Shown: one piece after another, positions 7,492 to 15,580 of the stretch
Position numbering within the stretch: the stretch's first letter is position 1
Layout: the number at the start of each line of letters is the position of its first letter
Notes under the pieces: model-generated
Database searches by the model: none
Seen by the model: only the letters and a program-made list of their open reading frames with translations
Told to the model about the DNA's origin: nothing
Made by a program: the position numbers and the translations under genes
From: Sphingopyxis sp. KK2
GTDB lineage: Bacteria; Pseudomonadota; Alphaproteobacteria; Sphingomonadales; Sphingomonadaceae
Reading direction: 5' to 3'
Assembly: GCF_001990265.1 (NCBI RefSeq)
Contig: NZ_LYVN01000036.1
Location: forward strand, 1-32,051
Length of the DNA stretch: 32,051 nucleotides

Positions 7492-7516
7492 CCGTCGCCC
7501 CGCAGGGGGGCGACGG
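7492..7516 (+). terminator. Stem-loop after the psp operon
   Basis: CCGTCGCCCC (7492-7501) and GGGGCGACGG (7507-7516) pair over 10 bases with a five-base loop, directly after the last small gene. There is no immediate T-run (CCCCCTTTTC comes about 15 bases later), so it may end the operon weakly. Confidence 0.5.
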
Positions 7517-7572
7517 ATCAGGGCTGGCGCTCCCCCTTTTCACCAGGCGCCAAATCTGTCAGGGCCGCCGCC

Positions 7573-7983
7573 ATGCGCAGCCTCGACGATATTTTCGAAG
7601 AATATGACTTTCTCGACGGCGACGATCGCTATCGCCTGCTGATCGATCTCGGTCGCACGCTCGATCCGATGCCCGACGCGCTCAAGACCGATGCGACGCT
7701 GGTGCGCGGCTGTTCGGCGAGCGTCTGGGTCTATCCCGTGCCCTCCGACGACGGCGCCCTGCATTTCCTCGCCGACAGCAATGCCGCGATCACCAAGGGC
7801 ATTGTCGCGCTCGTTCTCGCCGCGGTGCAGGACCGGCCGGCGGCCGAAGTCGCGACGATGGACGTCGCCGCCGCGCTCGCCCGCTTCGACCTGACGCGCC
7901 AGCTGTCGTCGAACCGCACGCAGGGCGTCCCCAACATGATCGCGCTCGTCCAGGACACCGCCCGGCGTATCGCCGCGGGCTGA
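7573..7983 (+). CDS. sufE: SufE family cysteine desulfuration protein
   Basis: A 136-residue SufE. It accepts sulfur from the cysteine desulfurase SufS as a persulfide and passes it to the Fe-S scaffold. The acceptor cysteine is Cys47 in VRGCSASVW, at the position of Cys51 in E. coli SufE. Also seen: the starting helix DIFEEYDFLDGDDRYRLLIDLGR, AITKGIVALVL, and the ending helix QGVPNMIALV. Length is normal. It stands apart from any other suf gene in the window and is preceded by the stem-loop that follows the psp operon, so it is probably a separate unit, though read-through from the psp promoter cannot be ruled out. Confidence 0.92.
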   Translation: MRSLDDIFEEYDFLDGDDRYRLLIDLGRTLDPMPDALKTDATLVRGCSASVWVYPVPSDDGALHFLADSNAAITKGIVALVLAAVQDRPAAEVATMDVAAALARFDLTRQLSSNRTQGVPNMIALVQDTARRIAAG

Positions 7984-8021
7984 ATGGCAGCAGTCGGGCG
8001 TTTGCCGACCCATCTGACCTG

Positions 8022-8107
8022 ATCCCCGGCGAAGGCCGGGGTCCATGGCGTGATGACGCGACGCCGGCCTTCGACCGCTCTGGGTCCCGGCTTTCGCTGG
8101 GGATCGG
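8022..8107. repeat. Inverted pair of palindromic repeats, family A
   Basis: GATCCCCGGCGAAGGCCGGGGTCCA (starting 8021) folds as a hairpin, and an inverted, slightly changed copy, TGGGTCCCGGCTTTCGCTGGGGATCGGG by its ends, lies at 8081-8107. Together they form one large palindrome of the REP/BIME type often seen between alphaproteobacterial genes. Confidence 0.65.
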
Positions 8108-8122
8108 GACTCTTTGCCTCTT

Positions 8123-8202
8123 CGTCGTCCCGGGGCTCGACCCGGTGTCCCGCTGATCGACGGTGCCAAGCGAGAGCCCGGATCAAATCCGGGGTGACGA
8201 TC
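8123..8202. repeat. Inverted pair of palindromic repeats, family B
   Basis: CGTCGTCCCGGGGCTCGACC starts the first copy at about 8123 and the inverted copy CCCGGATCAAATCCGGGG TGACGAT lies at 8178-8202. The same arrangement, with the same GTC(A)CCCGGG core, recurs at 30349-30457 before ffh. With family A it fills the 309-base gap between sufE and the receptor gene, which has no coding potential that I can see. Confidence 0.65.
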
Positions 8203-8234
8203 ATGGAACCTTCGCTTCCCACCCCTTAGCCGCC

Positions 8235-8268
8235 AAAGAAAAGGGCGCGGGAGTTTCCTCCCGCGCCC
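8235..8268 (-). terminator. Rho-independent terminator of the TonB receptor gene
   Basis: On the minus strand GGGCGCGGGAG (8268-8258) pairs with CTCCCGCGCCC (8253-8243) around a four-base loop and is followed by TTTTCTTT. It begins about 25 bases after the receptor stop codon. Confidence 0.85.
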
Positions 8269-8292
8269 CGATCTGTCCGGTCTGTCCTACGA

Positions 8293-11200
8293 TCAGAATT
8301 CGTACGACACGCCAACCTTCAGGCGCCAAATCGACGAACTGATGTTGACCAGGTTGTCGGCGTCGAATGAATTCAGGCCAGCAGCACTGGTGAAGATGTA
8401 CTTGCCGTCGGCATCGACACCGCTCACGGTTGCGATGTCCTGACGACCCGCGAAATCGCGGCGACGCTGAACGTTCCAGTCCTTGTCGAGGAAGTTCAGG
8501 AAGTTGTCCATCGTGGCATAGAGCTTGATCTTGTCCTTGCGGCCAAACAGGTTGCCCGGCCCGGGCAGTTCCTGCGAGAAGGACAGGTCGACGTCGAAAT
8601 ACCAGTCGTTCGAGCAGGTGTTGCGTGCGATCGTCTGGCCCATATATTTCTTGGCGCAGCCGAGGCCGCTCGCGAAATCGGCGACCGCCTGGGCAACGCC
8701 CGCGGTCGACAAGGGCGAGACGTTCGGATCGGTGGCGCCCGTCGGGATATAGGCGAGCGCATTGTCGGTACCCGACGCATTGTCGTTGAACACCGAGCCG
8801 CCGGTGAAGGTCAGGCTGTACGGACGACCCGAACGCGCCACGAAGGTCGCACCAAGACGCGTGCCCAGATCGCCGAAGAAGGTTTCCTCGAACGACGTCG
8901 ACAGCGTGATGTTGTGGCGGCTGTTGAAGAAACCACGCGAAGCTGCGGGGTTCTGACGATCGAACGCGGCGGTCTGGTCATAGTTCGACCCCGCGGTCGA
9001 GTTGTACATGTTCCGGCGATCCTGCGAGTCCGAGAAGGCATAGCCAAAGCTGAAATAGGCCGAACCACCGTCGGTGAAGATGCCGCCGTCGAAATTCTTC
9101 GACAGCAGGAACGACGCCGAATGGCTGCGGAAGCTACCGCCGTTCGTCAGCATCAATTCGTCTTCGCGACCGGTGGTGAAGCAGGCCGCAGTGACGCCGC
9201 TGTACACCGGCGTCGGCGTGATGCCGACCAGCTTGGCGCTGCAACCCGCGTTCAGCGGATCGATCGTCACATACATCGGGCGTCCGTCGATCGCGAAGGC
9301 CGGGCGCGTGCCGCCGCGCGGATCGGGAACCTGGCTCAAATCGACGATCGTGTAGGCGTCACGATATTTGCTGTAGATATAGTCGGCGTTGAAGTTCCAG
9401 CCGCTGAAGAAGCCCGAGGGAGCGAAATTCAGTTCCGACGAGAAGCCGATGTTGGCGCGCAGCACCGACGGGATCTTGATGTCGGGATCGATCGACTGGG
9501 TGAAGCCCTGACCGCGCGCGGCCGAGGCCGAAGCGGCCGAGACGAAGCACGACGGCACGCCCGTGAACTGGCCGTTGACGACGACATCGATCTGGCCGGT
9601 GGGGCAGCCGGCAGCGCCGGTGGTGCCCTGTGCAAAGGCGCTGCCGTCGTTCTGGAAGGCGTTGCCGAACCACACGAGCGGATCGCCGCCCGAGAAGATG
9701 CCGACGCCGCCACGCAGCTGCGCCCGGCTGAACACCGCGAAATCGTCCATGTCATAGGTCAGCGCGAGGCGCGGCATCACGATCGGCGCAAGGTTGCTGA
9801 AGCCCGTGTTGTTGGGGATGCCGTAACGCTGCTGGAACACCGGATTATAGTCCGGACGCCCACCGTCATACCAATCGACCCGGACACCCGCGACGGCGCT
9901 GAGCGCGTCGTTGATCTGCCATTCGTCCTGCGCGAAGACCGAATAGAGGCTGCGGTTGAACTGCGCTGCTGCGCTGTTGATGTCGCCGGTCGCGGTGACG
10001 TTGCCGAACGCGCCGAAGGTGCAACCGTTGACGACGTTGACCGGGGTGGTCGTGGTGGTCGGGGTGGTGCAGAGCGGGTTCGCGCCGGCGGGGCGGACGC
10101 CCGGCGACAACAGGCCCGCGCGCAGGTCGTCGATGTTACGGAACACCAGCGTGTTCGTCGCATTCTGGACGAACAGGTTGAACAGGTCTGCGCGGTTCAA
10201 TTCGCCGCCGACCTTCAGCGTGTGGTTGCCGACTTCGAGCTTCGCGACCGCGCGATACTGGTCGATCGTGGTCTGCAGATCATTCGCCGAACGCGACGTG
10301 CCGGGTCCGGCGAGGACGGTGCCATCGGTGCCGGTCGGGTTGTCGATGCCGACGATGAAGCGCGGGATCGGATTGGCCGACTGGGCTTCGCCGCCACCGA
10401 CCGGGTCCTGCAGATCCTGCACTTCCGAGCGCGAGTAGCGGATTTCGGTCGAGAAGCTCTCGTTCCACTGCGAATAGAGACGACCCGAATAATAGTTCGA
10501 TTTGGTGCCGCTCAGATAATAGGTGTTGAGGCCGATAGCCTGCGGCGAGTTGCCCGTGAAAAGGTCGTCGGGACGGATCACCGATTCCTCGAGCCGCTGA
10601 TAGGTCAGCTCAAGGCGATGCTGGTCGTTGATCTGCCAATCGAGGCGACCGAAATAGCGGTCGTTCTTGAACGGACGGTTGGTCACCAGCGGGCCCGTTT
10701 CGACGCCATAGACGCTGCTCAGCACATCCGAAATAGCATTGAACTGCTCGACGCTGATCCCGGTCTGGCCGGTGCCGACACCGGTCGGATTGTTGTCCTG
10801 CGACTGGCCCGCTTCCTGATGCTCATAGGCGCCAAAGATGAACAGCTTGTCCTTGATCAGCGGACCGCCGGCCCACACGCCCCAGCGCTTGTCGGGCTTG
10901 ATCGGGGGAACGGGGGTGCCAGGCAGCTTGTCGCCGCGCATGCCGTTGTCCGAATATTCGAAGAAACCGCCGAAACGATAATCGTTGGTGCCCGATTTGG
11001 TTACGACGTTGACGGCGCAACCGGTGAACTGGCCATAGTCGACGTCGAACGGTGCGAACTGGACCTGCGTTTCGCGAACCGCGTCATAGGGCAGCGGGGT
11101 CGACGAGCGCGACGAGAAGCCGGTGTCGTTCAGGCCGTAAACGTCGCCCTGGCTGATGCCGTCGACGGTGAAGGCGTTGCCGCGGTCGTTGCCGCCAAGG

Positions 11201-11742
11201 CACGAGATGCGGTCGACGCCCGAGCCGCCGTCATCGCGGTCGAGGCTGACGCGCGGGTCGAGGCGGATGATGTCGCGAACGTCGCGGTTGAAGCTCGGCG
11301 CGTTGGCCAGGACTTCGGCGGTAAAGCTGGTGCCCGGGCCGACGGCGAGCTGGGTCACGCGAACGCGCGAACCGGTGACGACGATTTCGCCGCCGCCCGA
11401 CGACAGCGAGAAAGTCAGCGACGTGTTGCCCTGCAGCGTGGTGTAAACGTCGTTGATCGACTGGCCTTCATAGGCGCCGGCGTTGACCGATACGCTGTAG
11501 GGTCCGCCGGTAACCAGGCCGGAGGTGACGAAGCGGCCATCGGCGCCGGTGGTGAGCGTGCGTTCCGCGCCCGTGCGAGTGTCGGTAACGACGACCGTCG
11601 CGCCGCCGATCGGCGCGCCGTTGTCGTCGTTGACCTGGCCCTGGATGCCGGTGGTGATCTGCTGCGCCTGCGCCGGCGCCGCAACGACGGTCGCGACGCT
11701 GATAGCCATAAGGCTAGCGGCGATCGAATAACGAAGTTTCAT
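8293..11742 (-). CDS. Oar-like TonB-dependent outer membrane receptor
   Basis: A 1149-residue outer membrane protein. It has a signal peptide (MKLRYSIAASLMAISVATV, cut near AQAQ), a carboxypeptidase-regulatory-like beta domain at about residues 30-115 (GQVNDDNGAPIGGATVVVTD ...), then a plug (IVVTGSRVRV, NAFTVDGISQGD, NVVTKSGTNDYRFGGFFEY) and a long beta-barrel ending in F (GVSYEF), as outer membrane proteins do. These features match the Oar/OmpA-like subgroup, which takes up large or peptide-like substrates; the Oar protein of Myxococcus is linked to protease export. The substrate is unknown. Two Cys pairs are visible in the plug and barrel. The ATG at 11740-11742 is chosen because the signal peptide starts there. 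It is a single gene with its own terminator. Confidence 0.9.
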   Translation of the reverse strand: MKLRYSIAASLMAISVATVVAAPAQAQQITTGIQGQVNDDNGAPIGGATVVVTDTRTGAERTLTTGADGRFVTSGLVTGGPYSVSVNAGAYEGQSINDVYTTLQGNTSLTFSLSSGGGEIVVTGSRVRVTQLAVGPGTSFTAEVLANAPSFNRDVRDIIRLDPRVSLDRDDGGSGVDRISCLGGNDRGNAFTVDGISQGDVYGLNDTGFSSRSSTPLPYDAVRETQVQFAPFDVDYGQFTGCAVNVVTKSGTNDYRFGGFFEYSDNGMRGDKLPGTPVPPIKPDKRWGVWAGGPLIKDKLFIFGAYEHQEAGQSQDNNPTGVGTGQTGISVEQFNAISDVLSSVYGVETGPLVTNRPFKNDRYFGRLDWQINDQHRLELTYQRLEESVIRPDDLFTGNSPQAIGLNTYYLSGTKSNYYSGRLYSQWNESFSTEIRYSRSEVQDLQDPVGGGEAQSANPIPRFIVGIDNPTGTDGTVLAGPGTSRSANDLQTTIDQYRAVAKLEVGNHTLKVGGELNRADLFNLFVQNATNTLVFRNIDDLRAGLLSPGVRPAGANPLCTTPTTTTTPVNVVNGCTFGAFGNVTATGDINSAAAQFNRSLYSVFAQDEWQINDALSAVAGVRVDWYDGGRPDYNPVFQQRYGIPNNTGFSNLAPIVMPRLALTYDMDDFAVFSRAQLRGGVGIFSGGDPLVWFGNAFQNDGSAFAQGTTGAAGCPTGQIDVVVNGQFTGVPSCFVSAASASAARGQGFTQSIDPDIKIPSVLRANIGFSSELNFAPSGFFSGWNFNADYIYSKYRDAYTIVDLSQVPDPRGGTRPAFAIDGRPMYVTIDPLNAGCSAKLVGITPTPVYSGVTAACFTTGREDELMLTNGGSFRSHSASFLLSKNFDGGIFTDGGSAYFSFGYAFSDSQDRRNMYNSTAGSNYDQTAAFDRQNPAASRGFFNSRHNITLSTSFEETFFGDLGTRLGATFVARSGRPYSLTFTGGSVFNDNASGTDNALAYIPTGATDPNVSPLSTAGVAQAVADFASGLGCAKKYMGQTIARNTCSNDWYFDVDLSFSQELPGPGNLFGRKDKIKLYATMDNFLNFLDKDWNVQRRRDFAGRQDIATVSGVDADGKYIFTSAAGLNSFDADNLVNISSSIWRLKVGVSYEF

Positions 11743-11834
11743 GTCAGGATGTCCCCTTTGGTGTGCATTCGGCGGGCGCACGATCTGGGGCGCGCCTCAA
11801 CCTGCGAGCGCCCCTGAAGCCCGCATGTGGCACG

Positions 11835-11856
11835 ATTGTGACAGCAATTGTGACAG
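11835..11856. promoter_or_regulatory. Direct repeat, possible operator of the receptor gene
   Basis: ATTGTGACAG occurs at 11835-11844 and again at 11847-11856, 12 bases apart, about 95 bases before the receptor start codon. The rest of the 273-base gap to clpX (11743-12015) holds stem-loops but no gene. A regulator binding site is an inference. Confidence 0.4.
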
Positions 11857-11985
11857 TGCAAGCCCGGGTCCGGCCGCGCGCGCGGCGCGGCATCGGAAAA
11901 CGGGGGTTTTCCGGTTTCAGCGGAAACTTATCCACAAGCCGCGGTGCGTTTTTCCCGGGGACTGTTGCTGCAATGCAACATCGTC

Positions 11986-12010
11986 GGCGCGCGCTTTTGC
12001 GGCGCGCGCC
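11986..12010 (-). terminator. Stem-loop after clpX
   Basis: GGCGCGCGC (11986-11994) and GCGCGCGCC (12002-12010) pair over 9 bases just beyond the clpX stop. No T-run follows; a second hairpin GGAAAAC-GTTTTCC lies at 11895-11912. Termination is plausible but not certain. Confidence 0.4.
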
Positions 12011-12015
12011 GCGAC

Positions 12016-13284
12016 TCAGGCGGCGTCGCCGGCCTCTTTCGCCTTGTCGGCATAGACGCGCACGGGGTCCTTGCGGCCCTCGACGACATCCTTGTCGACG
12101 ACGATCTCGACCACGTCGGTCAGGTCGGGCAGGTCGAACATCGTGTCGAGCAGGATCGCCTCGACGATCGAGCGCAGCCCGCGCGCACCGGTCTTGCGTT
12201 CGATCGCCTTTTTGGCGACCGCAACCAGCGCGTCGTCGGTGAAGGTCAGCACGACCTCTTCCAGATCGAACAGCTTGCGATACTGCTTGATCAGCGCGTT
12301 CTTGGGTTCGCCCAGGATCTTGACCAGCGCATCGATGTCGAGATCCTCGAGCGTCGCGATGACCGGCAGGCGGCCGACGAATTCGGGGATCAGCCCGAAC
12401 TTCAGCAAATCCTCGGGCTCGATATTCTTGAGCACTTCGCCCTGGCGGCGCTCGTCGGGGCCGGCGACATGCGCACCGAAGCCGATCGACTTGCCCTGCA
12501 AGCGGTCGCCGATGATCTTTTCGAGGCCGCTGAACGCGCCGCCGGCGATGAACAGGATGTTCGTCGTGTCGACCTGCAGGAATTCCTGCTGCGGATGCTT
12601 GCGCCCGCCCTGCGGCGGCACCGACGCGGTCGTGCCTTCCATCAGCTTGAGCAGCGCCTGCTGCACGCCTTCGCCCGACACGTCGCGGGTGATCGACGGA
12701 TTCTCGGCCTTGCGGCTGATCTTGTCGATTTCGTCGATATAGACGATGCCACGCTGCGCCTTTTCGACATTATAGTCGGACGACTGGAGCAGCTTGAGGA
12801 TGATGTTCTCGACATCCTCGCCGACATAGCCGGCTTCGGTCAGCGTCGTCGCATCGGCCATGGTGAAGGGCACGTCGAGGAAGCGCGCAAGCGTCTGCGC
12901 GAGCAGGGTCTTGCCGCTGCCGGTCGGGCCGACGAGCAGGATGTTCGACTTCGCCAGTTCGACATCGTCGCCGCGGCCCGAATTGGCGAGGCGCTTATAG
13001 TGGTTGTGCACCGCGACCGACAGCACGCGCTTGGCGACATTCTGGCCGATCACATAATTGTCGAGGTGCTGGCAGATTTCGAGCGGGGTCGGCACCGCGC
13101 CGTCCTTGCGCGCGGCGACGCCGCCCTTGATCTCCTCGCGGATGATGTCGTTGCACAGTTCGACGCATTCGTCGCAGATGAAGACGGTCGGCCCGGCGAT
13201 CAGCTTGCGCACTTCATGCTGCGATTTGCCGCAGAAGGAGCAATAGAGGGTGCTCTTGCTGTCGGAGCCAGAGAGCTTGGTCAT
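12016..13284 (-). CDS. clpX: ATP-dependent Clp protease ATP-binding subunit ClpX
   Basis: A 422-residue AAA+ unfoldase that feeds tagged proteins to ClpP. Seen: the N-terminal zinc-binding domain with Cys15, Cys18, Cys37 and Cys40 (CSFC ... CDEC), Walker A GPTGSGKT (residues 119-126), Walker B IVYIDEID, the ClpP-docking IGF loop (KSIGFGAHV), and the sensor-2 motif GARGLR. Length and motif positions agree with E. coli ClpX (424 residues). It lies downstream of clpP on the same strand with a 212-base gap that has its own candidate promoter. In alphaproteobacteria ClpXP also degrades the cell-cycle regulator CtrA. Confidence 0.98.
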   Translation of the reverse strand: MTKLSGSDSKSTLYCSFCGKSQHEVRKLIAGPTVFICDECVELCNDIIREEIKGGVAARKDGAVPTPLEICQHLDNYVIGQNVAKRVLSVAVHNHYKRLANSGRGDDVELAKSNILLVGPTGSGKTLLAQTLARFLDVPFTMADATTLTEAGYVGEDVENIILKLLQSSDYNVEKAQRGIVYIDEIDKISRKAENPSITRDVSGEGVQQALLKLMEGTTASVPPQGGRKHPQQEFLQVDTTNILFIAGGAFSGLEKIIGDRLQGKSIGFGAHVAGPDERRQGEVLKNIEPEDLLKFGLIPEFVGRLPVIATLEDLDIDALVKILGEPKNALIKQYRKLFDLEEVVLTFTDDALVAVAKKAIERKTGARGLRSIVEAILLDTMFDLPDLTDVVEIVVDKDVVEGRKDPVRVYADKAKEAGDAA

Positions 13285-13359
13285 AAAATTCCTTTTGGGG
13301 TCGGACGAATTGTCGTCGGACCCATGCTGGCATCGCCCCCGCTGGCGACGCCGTCGATT

Positions 13360-13387
13360 ATCCTAGCCCGCGTCCCCCACATTACAA
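13360..13387 (-). promoter_or_regulatory. Candidate sigma-70 promoter of clpX
   Basis: On the minus strand TTGTAA (13382-13387) and TAGGAT (13360-13365) are 16 bases apart, about 75 bases before the clpX start. It is a fair, not strong, match and would let clpX be expressed apart from clpP. Confidence 0.4.
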
Positions 13388-13496
13388 TATGGCAATTGGG
13401 TGACATGGGTACAATGTCCCGGCTAGCGGCGGGCGGCGAACGCGACGTCAAGAAACGCGGTTACCGCGATCTTGCCGCCCGTTCGCCTGTGTCGAA

Positions 13497-14165
13497 TCAG
13501 GGCGTCGGGCCTTCGCTGACGTCCTTGGGCGCGTCGTCGCCCGGCGCGCCGGGGCGGCGGTCGTACACCTGGTCGACCAGGCCGAAAGCCTTGGCTTCGT
13601 CGGCCTCGAGGAAGGTGTCGCGGTCCATCGCCTTTTCGATCTCTTTCAACGACTTGCCGGTATATTTGACGTACAGGTCGTTCATCCGCTTGCGGATGCG
13701 CAGGATTTCCTTCGCCTGGATCTCGATGTCCGACGCCATGCCGCGCGCGCCGCCCGACGGCTGGTGGATCATGACGCGGGCATTGGTCAGCGCGACGCGC
13801 ATGCCGGGTTCGCCGGCGGCGAGCAGGAAGCTGCCCATCGACGCCGCCTGGCCGATGCACACGGTGCCGACGCGCGGACGAATATATTGCATCGTGTCGT
13901 GGATCGCCATGCCCGCGGTGACGACGCCGCCCGGCGAGTTGATGTACATCCAGATGTCCTTCTTCGGATTTTCCGATTCGAGGAACAAGAGCTGGGCGGT
14001 GATCAGCGAAGCCATATTATCCTCGACCTCGCCGGTGACGAAGATGATCCGTTCGCGCAGCAGGCGCGAGAAAATGTCGAAGCTGCGTTCGCCGCGGCTC
14101 GTCTGCTCGACGACGACGGGAACCAGGGCGGCGAGCGGGTCGATCATGGAAAATTCGTCCTTCAT
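13497..14165 (-). CDS. clpP: ATP-dependent Clp protease proteolytic subunit ClpP
   Basis: A 222-residue serine peptidase that forms the two-ring chamber capped by ClpX. The catalytic triad is complete: Ser109 in GQAASMGS, His134 in MIHQPSGG and Asp183 in MDRD, with the same spacing as E. coli Ser97/His122/Asp171. The start [10 protein letters not shown] is followed by the usual [23 protein letters not shown]. An internal ATG at residue 7 is an alternative start. The last 20 residues ([20 protein letters not shown]) extend past the common ClpP end and look disordered. Upstream is a sigma-32-like promoter, in line with a heat-shock gene. Confidence 0.98.
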   Translation of the reverse strand: MKDEFSMIDPLAALVPVVVEQTSRGERSFDIFSRLLRERIIFVTGEVEDNMASLITAQLLFLESENPKKDIWMYINSPGGVVTAGMAIHDTMQYIRPRVGTVCIGQAASMGSFLLAAGEPGMRVALTNARVMIHQPSGGARGMASDIEIQAKEILRIRKRMNDLYVKYTGKSLKEIEKAMDRDTFLEADEAKAFGLVDQVYDRRPGAPGDDAPKDVSEGPTP

Positions 14166-14214
14166 TGTCCGGGATGCCGCGCCGGAGAATCCGGCGGGCT
14201 GCCCCTCGGCGCCC

Positions 14215-14244
14215 TACATCGGCGGCAAGGCGAAGCGTTTCAAG
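14215..14244 (-). promoter_or_regulatory. Sigma-32-type heat-shock promoter of clpP
   Basis: On the minus strand CTTGAAA (14244-14238) is followed after 15 bases by CCGATGTA (14222-14215), close to the heat-shock consensus CTTGAAA-N(11-16)-CCCATNT. Transcription would start about 43 bases before the clpP ATG. Confidence 0.6.
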
Positions 14245-14542
14245 GGGGCAAATCGGACCGATCGCGTCCCGAAGCACGATCGCGCCGATGCGATTCGGGG
14301 GCCGCGAGGGGCGCGCAGCCCCGCGCGATTATATTCGAAAGGTCACAAAGGTCACACCACGTCCCCCTTCTCTTCGACCTGCCCGGCGGCGCGGGCGCGC
14401 GCCGGGGTCGGAAGCGAAACGGATGATCGGCGGATCATATCGGGAACGCTATCGCGACGGAATAAAGTAGGAAAGCGGAAAAATCGTGGCGGGCGTTGGC
14501 GGGGTGCAATGGCGGTCCTTGGGGTGGAGAGCGGGCCTGTAG

Positions 14543-14656
14543 CCCTCTCGCCTTCAGGGGAGAGGGTCGGGAGAGGGGGACGCGTCCAATCCCCTCTCAA
14601 CTCCGGCTAGCCGGTAAACCGGCAAGCCTGCGTATCTCTCCCCTGAAGGGGAGAGA
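14543..14656. repeat. Two stem-loop repeats of the GGGGAGAGGG family
   Basis: CCCTCTCGCCTTCAGGGGAG starts one hairpin (14543-14566), and TCTCTCCCCTGAAGGGGAGA (14635-14656) is a near-perfect palindrome of the same kind. They lie in the 605-base gene-free stretch 14166-14770 between clpP and fdxA, which otherwise holds the clpP promoter, a small tandem repeat (AAAGGTCAC twice, 14338-14355) and the fdxA terminator. Confidence 0.6.
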
Positions 14657-14717
14657 GCGGGACGTCCCGGCCTTCTCTTCTACCCGCAAGCCGTATCTTC
14701 GTCCGTTTACCCGGCCC

Positions 14718-14748
14718 CAAAAAGAAAGGGGCGGGAAAGTCCCGCCCC
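14718..14748 (-). terminator. Rho-independent terminator of fdxA
   Basis: On the minus strand GGGGCGGGA (14748-14740) and TCCCGCCCC (14736-14728) pair around a three-base loop and are followed by TTTCTTTTT, 20 bases after the fdxA stop. Confidence 0.85.
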
Positions 14749-14770
14749 TGCTGATTCCTGTCGGTCGGCG

Positions 14771-15109
14771 TCAGTCGCCTTCGCCGGGCTCGGCCGAGAA
14801 GAGATTCTCGAACTTGCCCTCGACGCCCTTGAACTCGTCGGCGTCGGGCGGGGTGTCCTTCTTGACCGTGATGTTCGGCCATTCGGCGCTGAACTTGTTG
14901 TTGAGCTCGAGCCATTTCTCGAGGCCGCTCTCGGTGTCGGGCAGGATCGCTTCGGCCGGGCATTCGGGTTCGCACACGCCGCAGTCGATGCATTCGTTCG
15001 GGTTGATGACGAGCATATTCTCGCCCTCATAGAAACAGTCGACGGGGCACACCTCGACGCAGTCCATATATTTGCAGCGGATGCAGGCGTCGGTGACGAC
15101 ATAGGTCAT
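14771..15109 (-). CDS. fdxA: Seven-iron ferredoxin FdxA
   Basis: A 112-residue ferredoxin with one [3Fe-4S] and one [4Fe-4S] cluster. Cysteines at 9, 17 and 50 would hold the 3Fe cluster and those at 21, 40, 43 and 46 the 4Fe cluster; every one lies exactly one residue after its counterpart in Azotobacter ferredoxin I. Cys12 and Cys25 are extra. The C-terminal 60 residues contain the family signature [14 protein letters not shown]. It carries electrons at low potential; the partner is unknown. Single gene with its own promoter and terminator; its place next to a possible iron-responsive site is noted separately. Confidence 0.95.
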   Translation of the reverse strand: MTYVVTDACIRCKYMDCVEVCPVDCFYEGENMLVINPNECIDCGVCEPECPAEAILPDTESGLEKWLELNNKFSAEWPNITVKKDTPPDADEFKGVEGKFENLFSAEPGEGD

Positions 15110-15168
15110 GGGTATCGGCTCCCTTTGAAGGCGGCGTCCTCGCCGTCCGTCAGATGCGTTTCCAGCGC

Positions 15169-15197
15169 CTCTAAGCCGCGCGAAGCGGGCGCGTCAA
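15169..15197 (-). promoter_or_regulatory. Candidate sigma-70 promoter of fdxA
   Basis: On the minus strand TTGACG (15192-15197) and TTAGAG (15169-15174) are 17 bases apart, about 60 bases before the fdxA ATG. A TTGCGAATCACTCTCA element lies just upstream at 15211-15226. Confidence 0.45.
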
Positions 15198-15283
15198 CGC
15201 TAAGCGACTGTTGCGAATCACTCTCACCGGATAGCCGCTTCGCGCCCTATTCGCGGCACAGCTTTTCTCGCGCCGTCGATAGT

Positions 15284-15580
15284 TCAGCTGGCGGCGGGCA
15301 GTTCGGGTTCGAGCCGGACGTAACAGGCCTGTGCCTCGGGCGCGGGGCCGCGGCGCAGCGGCAAGGCGAGCAGGCGGATCACCTCGATCCGCTCGCCGAC
15401 CGGCAGCACGATCGTCTCACCGGCATGGACCGCCGCCGATGCGCGCGTGACGCGGCGGCCGGCAACGCGGATATGCCCCGCCGCGACCATCGCCTGCGCG
15501 ATGCTGCGCGAGCGCGCGAAACGCAGGTACCACAGCAATTTGTCGAGCCTGATGCTCCCCGCTGCACCCGGCGCCGGCAT
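15284..15580 (-). CDS. hslR: S4-domain RNA-binding protein (Hsp15-like)
   Basis: A 98-residue protein with an S4 RNA-binding domain: IRLDKLLWYLRFARSRSIAQAMVAAGHIRVAGRRVTRAS, then GETIVLPVGERIEVIRLL. This matches Hsp15, a heat-shock protein that binds stalled 50S subunits carrying a nascent chain and helps recycle them. It is shorter than E. coli Hsp15 (133 residues), lacking most of the basic C-terminal tail. Its ATG overlaps the helicase stop codon by one base (TGATG), so the two are probably translated together, an arrangement I recall from other alphaproteobacteria. Confidence 0.85.
   Translation of the reverse strand: MPAPGAAGSIRLDKLLWYLRFARSRSIAQAMVAAGHIRVAGRRVTRASAAVHAGETIVLPVGERIEVIRLLALPLRRGPAPEAQACYVRLEPELPAAS

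Noticed and set aside
8914..11817. 967-codon open frame on the plus strand opposite the TonB receptor gene
   Set aside because: Its product is Arg/Asp/Glu/Val-rich without any recognisable domain and mirrors the receptor's codons; a typical antisense shadow in GC-rich DNA.
11928..11936. Perfect DnaA box TTATCCACA between clpX and the receptor gene
   Set aside because: Only a single copy, no AT-rich region or cluster; not evidence of an origin.
14338..14355. Tandem repeat AAAGGTCAC (twice)
   Set aside because: Far upstream of the clpP promoter and with no known matching regulator; noted only in the repeat entry.
11944..14610. 888-codon plus-strand frame opposite clpX and clpP
   Set aside because: Antisense to two certain genes; composition is that of a shadow.
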